DNA of 18,113 nucleotides from Oscillospiraceae bacterium (GTDB taxonomy: Bacteria; Bacillota; Clostridia; Oscillospirales; Ruminococcaceae): assembly GCA_900757485.1 (NCBI GenBank), contig CAAEOA010000144.1, positions 1 through 18,113 on the forward strand, given 5' to 3'. A program made the translations under genes and the position numbers. Positions 13,936 to 18,113 of the stretch are shown in pieces. Every line of letters begins with the position of its first letter. Position 1 is the stretch's first letter. The notes under the pieces are model-generated. The model had not been told where the DNA came from, did no database searches, and saw only the letters and a list, made by a program, of their open reading frames with translations.

Positions 13936-14748
13936 ATGGAAAAGAATAAAAAATTAATCCGAAACCTCGTGATTGGTTCTCTCATTGTCATTGTTTTGAT
14001 TATACTAGCGGCAACCTCCTTCCGCAGCGTACCGACCGGATTTGTGGGCGTAAGAACGCAATTCGGTGCAGTAATCGGAAAAGAGCTTTCTCCCGGATTG
14101 CAAGTAAAAGTACCTTTTATCCAAGATATCGAAATCATTGACTGCCGTACGCAAAAAATAGAAGCGGACGCGAATGCAGCCAGCAAGGATTTACAGAATG
14201 TTTCCAGTAAAATCGCCGTGAATTTTGCAGTGAATACCGAATCCGCTGTCAATCTTTATAAACAGATCGGAAGCAATTACCGAAGCGTTGTGATTGATCC
14301 CGCAGTGCAAGAAGTGGTAAAGATGATTACCGCACAATATACTGCGGAGGAGATTATTACCAAGCGGTCCGAGGTTTCTATGAAAATGACCGATTTGCTG
14401 GATGAAAAAATTTCACAGAACGGCATTGAAATTGAAGCATTCAACGTCATTAATTTTGATTTCAGCGAAGAATTCAACAAAGCGATTGAGAACAAGCAGA
14501 TCGCACAGCAGCAAGCGCTGAAAGCAGAGCAGGATTTGAATCGGATTAAGATTGAGGCAGAGCAGAAAATCGTGCAAGCAAAAGCAGAAGCAGATGCGCT
14601 GAAACTGCAAAAACAGGAAATCACCTCTGATTTGCTGGAACTCAGAAGAATTGAAGCTCAATTGAAAGCAATCGAAAAATGGAACGGCGAGCTTCCTACA
14701 TACAACGGAGGAGACGCTGTTCCCTTTATCGAAATACCAAAAGAATAA
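13936..14748 (+). CDS. SPFH/prohibitin (band 7) family membrane protein
   Basis: A 270-residue protein with a short basic cytoplasmic start, one membrane anchor (about 8-28, IRNLVIGSLIVIVLIILAAT), the SPFH/PHB domain (about 30-190: VPTGFVGVRTQFGAVIGKEL, LSPGLQVKVPFIQDIEIID) and a long Ala/Glu/Gln/Lys coiled coil (about 185-250). Relatives assemble into large rings that organise membrane microdomains or hold proteases. It is close to prohibitin in layout. The ATG at 13936 has AAAGG nine bases upstream; the frame is open back to an ATG at 13909 with no ribosome site. It lies 62 bases after acn and 46 before icd, so it is in the TCA operon; why is not known. Confidence 0.92.
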   Translation: MEKNKKLIRNLVIGSLIVIVLIILAATSFRSVPTGFVGVRTQFGAVIGKELSPGLQVKVPFIQDIEIIDCRTQKIEADANAASKDLQNVSSKIAVNFAVNTESAVNLYKQIGSNYRSVVIDPAVQEVVKMITAQYTAEEIITKRSEVSMKMTDLLDEKISQNGIEIEAFNVINFDFSEEFNKAIENKQIAQQQALKAEQDLNRIKIEAEQKIVQAKAEADALKLQKQEITSDLLELRRIEAQLKAIEKWNGELPTYNGGDAVPFIEIPKE

Positions 14749-14794
14749 GAAAACTTTTACGGTATTTCCTAACAGCCGAAAGGAATGATCATAC

Positions 14795-16006
14795 ATGGAA
14801 AAAATCAAAATGACTACTCCCATTGTTGAAATGGATGGCGACGAGATGACTCGCATCATCTGGAAGATGATCAAAGACATCTTACTTACCCCTTATATTG
14901 AACTGAATACAGAGTATTACGATCTTGGTCTGGAACACCGAAACGAAACCAATGACCAGGTAACGATTGACTCTGCGATGGCAACAAAAAAATATGGTGT
15001 TGCTGTAAAATGTGCTACTATTACCCCAAATGCAGCACGAATGAAAGAATATACGCTGAAGGAAATGTGGAAAAGCCCCAACGGCACCATCCGTGCCATT
15101 CTTGACGGAACTGTTTTCCGCAAACCGATCATCGTAAAAGGCATTAATCCCTATGTCTCCAGCTGGAAAAAGCCGATCACCATTGCCAGACACGCTTACG
15201 GCGATATCTATAAAAACACGGAATTGCGTGTCCCCGACGGCAGCAAGGCGGAGCTCGTAGTCACTGACAAGGACGGAAAAGAAACCAGAGCGCTGATTCA
15301 TGATTTCAGCGGTTCTGACGGCATCATTCAAGGCGTTCACAATTTGGATGCGTCAATTGCTTCCTTTGCAAAGGCTTGTTTTAATTATGCGTTAGATGCA
15401 AAAGAAGATCTTTGGTTCTCTACCAAAGACACGATTTCCAAAAAATACGATCATAGATTTAAGGATATTTTCCAGGAAATTTACGACAACGAATACAAGG
15501 ATCGGTTCGAAGCGGCTGGAATTGAATATTTTTACACGCTGATTGATGATGCTGTTGCGCGGGTTGTACGTTCAGAGGGCGGATTTATCTGGGCTTGTAA
15601 AAACTATGACGGAGATGTTATGTCCGACATGGTAGCCACTGCTTTCGGAAGCCTTGGCATGATGTCTTCCGTTCTGGTTTCCCCGGACGGCGTTTACGAA
15701 TATGAAGCAGCTCACGGCACTGTTACCCGCCATTATTTCAAGTATCTCAAAGGGGAAACAACCTCAACTAATTCGGTAGCAACTTTATTTGCCTGGACCG
15801 GTGCATTGCGTAAACGTGGTGAACTGGATCATAATAAAGATTTAATGGATTTTGCGGACAAATTAGAAAAAGCAACCATCCAAACGATCGAAAACGGTAT
15901 CATGACCGGAGATTTAGCAAGTTTATCTTCTTTGCCGAACAAAAGAACCGTAGACACTGAAACTTTCCTAAACGAAATCAACAATACACTCTCCGGCTTA
16001 CTGTAA
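14795..16006 (+). CDS. icd: NADP-dependent isocitrate dehydrogenase (homodimeric, IDH1/2-like)
   Basis: Oxidises isocitrate to 2-oxoglutarate and CO2. The 403-residue protein is of the eukaryotic-like subfamily. The substrate loop is SPNGTIR (94-100), the catalytic arginine is Arg132 in ARHAYGD (equivalent to human IDH1 R132), metal is bound in YDGDVMSD (271-278), and AAHGTVTRHY (305-314) carries the Arg-His pair that selects NADP. AAAGGA ten bases before ATG 14795 supports the start. Being third in the operon after acn, it completes citrate to 2-oxoglutarate, and NADPH is a second product. The stop is 25 bases before the rex start. Confidence 0.96.
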   Translation: MEKIKMTTPIVEMDGDEMTRIIWKMIKDILLTPYIELNTEYYDLGLEHRNETNDQVTIDSAMATKKYGVAVKCATITPNAARMKEYTLKEMWKSPNGTIRAILDGTVFRKPIIVKGINPYVSSWKKPITIARHAYGDIYKNTELRVPDGSKAELVVTDKDGKETRALIHDFSGSDGIIQGVHNLDASIASFAKACFNYALDAKEDLWFSTKDTISKKYDHRFKDIFQEIYDNEYKDRFEAAGIEYFYTLIDDAVARVVRSEGGFIWACKNYDGDVMSDMVATAFGSLGMMSSVLVSPDGVYEYEAAHGTVTRHYFKYLKGETTSTNSVATLFAWTGALRKRGELDHNKDLMDFADKLEKATIQTIENGIMTGDLASLSSLPNKRTVDTETFLNEINNTLSGLL

Positions 16007-16031
16007 TTTGATAGATAGAAGGGGATTACTG

Positions 16032-16685
16032 ATGGCAAAAGATCATGTGTCAAAAGAAAATTCGATTTCCATTTCGGTGATACGCAGAATGCCGCGTTAT
16101 TACCGCTTTTTAGGGGAGCTGGAAAAGTCTGGATGCACCCGGATATCTTCCCGTGAATTGTCAGAAAAAATGGGACTTACTGCTTCTCAGATCCGCCAAG
16201 ATTTAAACTGTTTCGGCGGATTCGGGCAACAGGGATACGGATATAACGTTCCTCTTCTTCGTGAGGAAATCGGTAAAATATTGGGATTAGATAAAAAGTT
16301 AAAGGCAATATTAATTGGCGTCGGCAATCTCGGTCGTGCAATTGTTACTCATATGGACTTTGAAGCCAGGGGCTTTAACTTGATTGGCTTGTTTGATAAT
16401 GCTCCTGAAATTATCGGTAGCACTGTAAATACTCACACCGTAGAGAACATAGATAACGTAGGGGGATTTTGCAAAAAATATAAACCATCCGTTGCTATTC
16501 TATGCATTCCCAAGCATGCTGCCAAGGAATTGTCTGAACAACTGGTAGAAATGGGTATCAAAGGATTTTGGAATTTCAGCCATTATGATCTCAAATTAAA
16601 CTATGATGGAATTGTTGTCGAAAATGTTCATTTAGGTGACAGTTTAATGACCTTATCTTACATGGTAAATAAAGTGATAGAATAA
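16032..16685 (+). CDS. rex: Redox-sensing transcriptional repressor Rex
   Basis: Rex binds DNA when NADH is low and leaves it when NADH rises. The 217-residue protein has an N-terminal winged helix (about 11-75: SISVIRRMPRYYRFLGELEK, then SSRELSEKMGLTASQIRQDL), a Rossmann fold with GVGNLGRA (96-103) and Asp122 at the end of the second strand (fits NADH preference), and the domain-swapped C-terminal helix (GDSLMTLSYMVNKVIE). The start is ATG 16032 with AAGGGG seven bases upstream; the open frame back to 16008 lacks this. It is the last gene of the TCA operon and is followed by a strong terminator. No obvious Rex operator (TTGTTAA/TTAACAA palindrome) is visible at the operon promoter. Confidence 0.96.
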   Translation: MAKDHVSKENSISISVIRRMPRYYRFLGELEKSGCTRISSRELSEKMGLTASQIRQDLNCFGGFGQQGYGYNVPLLREEIGKILGLDKKLKAILIGVGNLGRAIVTHMDFEARGFNLIGLFDNAPEIIGSTVNTHTVENIDNVGGFCKKYKPSVAILCIPKHAAKELSEQLVEMGIKGFWNFSHYDLKLNYDGIVVENVHLGDSLMTLSYMVNKVIE

Positions 16686-16691
16686 ATGATG

Positions 16692-16732
16692 AAACCCAGT
16701 CAAAGAAAAATCTTTGACTGGGTTTTGTTTTT
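16692..16732 (+). terminator. Intrinsic terminator of the acn-rex operon
   Basis: AACCCAGTCAAAGA and TCTTTGACTGGGTT are perfect complements around a four-base loop, followed by TTGTTTTT. Confidence 0.92.
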
Positions 16733-16735
16733 ATC

Positions 16736-16874
16736 ATGTTATAATAAAATGCGGCTAAGGCGGCACCAAGTGCCGTCGCTTTTCTATTGCAACAGTAAAT
16801 GACGCTACTTGGCAGCGTTTCCGCCTACGGCGGTCATCAAAACACCGTTTTGATGGAATTTATGTTATAATAAA
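16736..16874. repeat. Structured repeat unit flanked by 13-bp direct repeats
   Basis: ATGTTATAATAAA occurs at 16736-16748 and 16862-16874. The 113 bases between are unusually GC-rich and fold strongly. A long imperfect hairpin spans 16758-16826 (outer AGGCGG/CCGCCT, inner CGGCACCAAGT region against GCTACTTGGCAGCG). It is followed by CCGCC-TAC-GGCGG (16821-16833) and a perfect CATCAAAA/TTTTGATG hairpin (16835-16855). The right copy overlaps the last codons and stop of the DUF1835-like gene. This looks like a MITE-like insertion with target duplication or a dispersed intergenic repeat; no coding potential is seen. Confidence 0.55.
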
Positions 16875-17632
16875 CTGACGAGACCTTGATAGGCATCCTC
16901 CGAATTTTCTATATATGATATGATTCCTTTGGAGGCTATTTGTTGTATTCTGAATACCACAAATCCGCCTGTCAAAATAAGCTGCTCTTTATATTGCAAA
17001 TCCGACATCACATTTGCAATTGTTCGTTTTTGTGAAGCAATATATTTTTGAATCACTCTATCATAAAAGTCACTTTGTTCTGTACGAAGTGAGCCATTTT
17101 GCCAAACCCTCAAATTACCATTTTCCAGCATCAATTTTTCCCAAATACACGCCAGCTCATGTTGGTCTTCCTTTGACACAACAATCAAATAAGGTAAAAA
17201 ACGAATAAATTCTTCTGTTGAAATATCCTTTGCTGAAGCATAGCTACTAAAGCGATTTTCTCCCCTTTTTAATGTCCGAGAACAGCACACTGCCTGTACT
17301 TCAACGGGTGAATCAGTTAACAGCCAAAGTACATATAAATATCCACAGTATTCTGCCGCAGTATTGGAATACCATATCACCACTTTATCATGAATGTACA
17401 ACTTTTGAAAAAAATCACGATAATAAAACTGAAAATCCATCTCTGCTACATGGTCAACCTCTCGCAGCAGTTTCGTAGCGGAAATGCGGGACTCAATCCT
17501 TTTTATGTTAGAAATATCTCCTAATGACAGATCATCCGGTATACAAACTGTATCTGAAGCAATCAAATATCCATCTTGTATAGCACATTGAAGCGTATTT
17601 TTTACTTCTTCTGAAAAACAAATATTTAACAT
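16865..17632 (-). CDS. DUF1835/DUF3658-type protein of unknown function
   Basis: A 255-residue soluble protein without signal peptide or membrane span. The N-terminal half has the pattern of DUF1835: a short strand MLNICFSEEVKNTLQCA, then DTVCIPDDLSLGDIS and DKVVIWYSNTAAEYCGYLYV. The C-terminal half (about 155-255, with CIWEKLMLENGNLRVWQNGS and FYDRVIQKYIASQ) fits the companion DUF3658. Function unknown. The start is ATG 17632 with GGAG five bases upstream and a second AGGAGG just before it; the frame is open back to 17692 without such a site. A perfect TATAAT at 17696-17701 lies upstream on the minus strand, with a poor -35. The stop codon lies inside the 13-bp direct repeat of the structured element downstream. 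Confidence 0.78.
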   Translation of the reverse strand: MLNICFSEEVKNTLQCAIQDGYLIASDTVCIPDDLSLGDISNIKRIESRISATKLLREVDHVAEMDFQFYYRDFFQKLYIHDKVVIWYSNTAAEYCGYLYVLWLLTDSPVEVQAVCCSRTLKRGENRFSSYASAKDISTEEFIRFLPYLIVVSKEDQHELACIWEKLMLENGNLRVWQNGSLRTEQSDFYDRVIQKYIASQKRTIANVMSDLQYKEQLILTGGFVVFRIQQIASKGIISYIENSEDAYQGLVSLL

Positions 17633-17751
17633 AACCACTCCTATCCTCCTGTAATTCTCTAATATATATAACCAATTTTGCCATTTTATCATTCTATTAT
17701 ATAATATGAATCTCTTTTACAGTTTACCACCCTGCAATAAAGTAAAACATT

Positions 17752-17790
17752 AAAAATCACGTACTTACTTAATGTAAGTACGTGATTTTT
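17752..17790 (-). terminator. Terminator of the tRNA cluster
   Basis: AAAAATCACGTACTTAC and GTAAGTACGTGATTTTT pair perfectly around a five-base loop. The A/T ends give a T-run in either direction. On the minus strand it starts directly at the CCA of the tRNA-Ile. Confidence 0.88.
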
Positions 17791-17866
17791 GGTGGGCCTT
17801 CAGGGACTCGAACCCGGGACCGTCCGGTTATGAGCCGGATGCTCTAACCAACTGAGCTAAAGGCCC
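17790..17866 (-). tRNA. tRNA with CAU anticodon, probably tRNA-Ile2 (lysidine type)
   Basis: A 77-base cloverleaf with encoded CCA: acceptor GGGCCUU/AAGGCCC, D arm AGCUCAGUUGGUUAGAGC, anticodon stem UCCGG/CCGGA with loop CUCAUAA. A CAU anticodon can be elongator Met, initiator Met or Ile2. The first pair is G-C, so it is not an initiator. C4-G69 and C5-G68 match the TilS (lysidine) identity pairs, and the body resembles Bacillus tRNA-Ile2. The T stem has a C-U mismatch at 50-64. Met remains possible. Confidence 0.9.
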
Positions 17867-17885
17867 AAAATAAAAAGACAGAACC

Positions 17886-17914
17886 GTTATAGGTGAAAAT
17901 GCATCCGTGTTCAA
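17886..17914 (-). promoter_or_regulatory. Internal promoter for tRNA-Ile
   Basis: TTGAAC (17909-17914) and TATAAC (17886-17891) are 17 bases apart on the minus strand, with a predicted start about 13 bases before the tRNA. The tRNA-Ile may therefore be transcribed independently of tRNA-Glu and tRNA-Lys. Confidence 0.6.
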
Positions 17915-17983
17915 ATGGGAACGGCTAGCGTCTAACACCAACGACACCGTCTTGTTAAATGGCCGTCTCATCAGCCAATATAG

Positions 17984-18058
17984 TGGTGACTCGTGGGGGA
18001 ATCGAACCCCCGATGCCGCCGTGAGAGGGCGGAGTCTTAACCGCTTGACCAACGAGCC
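17984..18058 (-). tRNA. tRNA-Glu (CTC)
   Basis: A 75-base cloverleaf with encoded CCA: acceptor GGCUCGU/ACGAGUC (one G-U), D arm UGGUCAAGCGGUUAAGA, anticodon stem CCGCC/GGCGG with loop CUCUCAC (anticodon CUC), T arm GGGGG-UUCGAUU-CCCCC. The body closely follows Bacillus tRNA-Glu. It is followed by 117 bases of spacer before tRNA-Ile. Confidence 0.93.
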
Positions 18059-18061
18059 AAA

Positions 18062-18113
18062 TGGTGCACCATCAGGGACTCGAACCCGGGACACCCTGAT
18101 TAAGAGTCAGGTG
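18062..18113 (-). tRNA. tRNA-Lys (CTT), 3' part only
   Basis: The window ends inside this gene. Visible are the anticodon stem-loop CCUGA-CUCUUAA-UCAGG (anticodon CUU), a T arm with the loop UUCGAGU, the acceptor 3' strand AUGGUGC and CCA. It is three bases upstream of tRNA-Glu on the same strand, so the two are probably one transcript. Confidence 0.9.

Noticed and set aside
17968..17974. CUGAUGA on the minus strand, as in a hammerhead ribozyme core
   Set aside because: No GAAA partner or three-stem arrangement follows, so a hammerhead cannot be formed.
17828..18094. 88-residue minus-strand open frame
   Set aside because: It is a read-through of three tRNA genes and their spacer.

Overview
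The window looks like a stretch of chromosome from an anaerobic, spore-forming member of the Clostridia (Oscillospiraceae/Ruminococcaceae-like). The evidence is an AT-leaning composition with AGGAGG-type ribosome binding sites, a YunB-family sporulation protein, the Firmicutes order SRP RNA-dnaX-ybaB-recR, and an isolated oxidative TCA branch (aconitase plus NADP-type isocitrate dehydrogenase) next to the NADH sensor Rex. The taxonomic placement is inference; no rRNA is present.

Layout. 1-1084: the 5' part of a minus-strand gene with a multi-membrane-span N-terminus of histidine-kinase type, running off the left edge, with a good promoter, then about 300 bases without a gene. 1086-3876, all minus: tmRNA (ssrA) with its terminator, an alpha/beta hydrolase, SmpB (the protein partner of tmRNA), RecR and YbaB/EbfC. 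4008-5880, minus: DnaX preceded by the signal recognition particle RNA, which has its own consensus promoter. 5934-7019, plus: a DegV-family lipid-binding protein with promoter and a terminator shared with the convergent genes. 7021-11579, all minus: five genes for membrane-anchored or exported proteins (SGNH hydrolase, a small membrane protein, a 551-residue membrane-anchored protein of unknown function, a DUF1287 protein and YunB). 11854-16732, plus: a clear four-gene operon acn - SPFH protein - icd - rex with a consensus promoter and a strong terminator. 16736-16874: a compact, strongly folded repeat flanked by a 13-bp direct repeat. 16865-17632, minus: a DUF1835-type protein. 17752-18113, minus: a tRNA cluster (Ile-CAU, Glu-CTC, partial Lys-CTT) with a terminator and an internal promoter.

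How the genes work together. SmpB and tmRNA form the trans-translation ribosome-rescue system and lie on either side of one hydrolase gene. DnaX, YbaB and RecR form the usual replication/recombination cluster. Aconitase and isocitrate dehydrogenase convert citrate to 2-oxoglutarate, presumably for glutamate synthesis, and Rex in the same transcript suggests coupling to the NADH/NAD ratio. The five-gene envelope cluster is the least understood part. I see no CRISPR array, phage module, transposase or obvious defence system. The most unusual items are the membrane SPFH gene inside the TCA operon, the tmRNA tag ending in LAYAA, the structured repeat after rex, and several perfect inverted repeats upstream of housekeeping genes.
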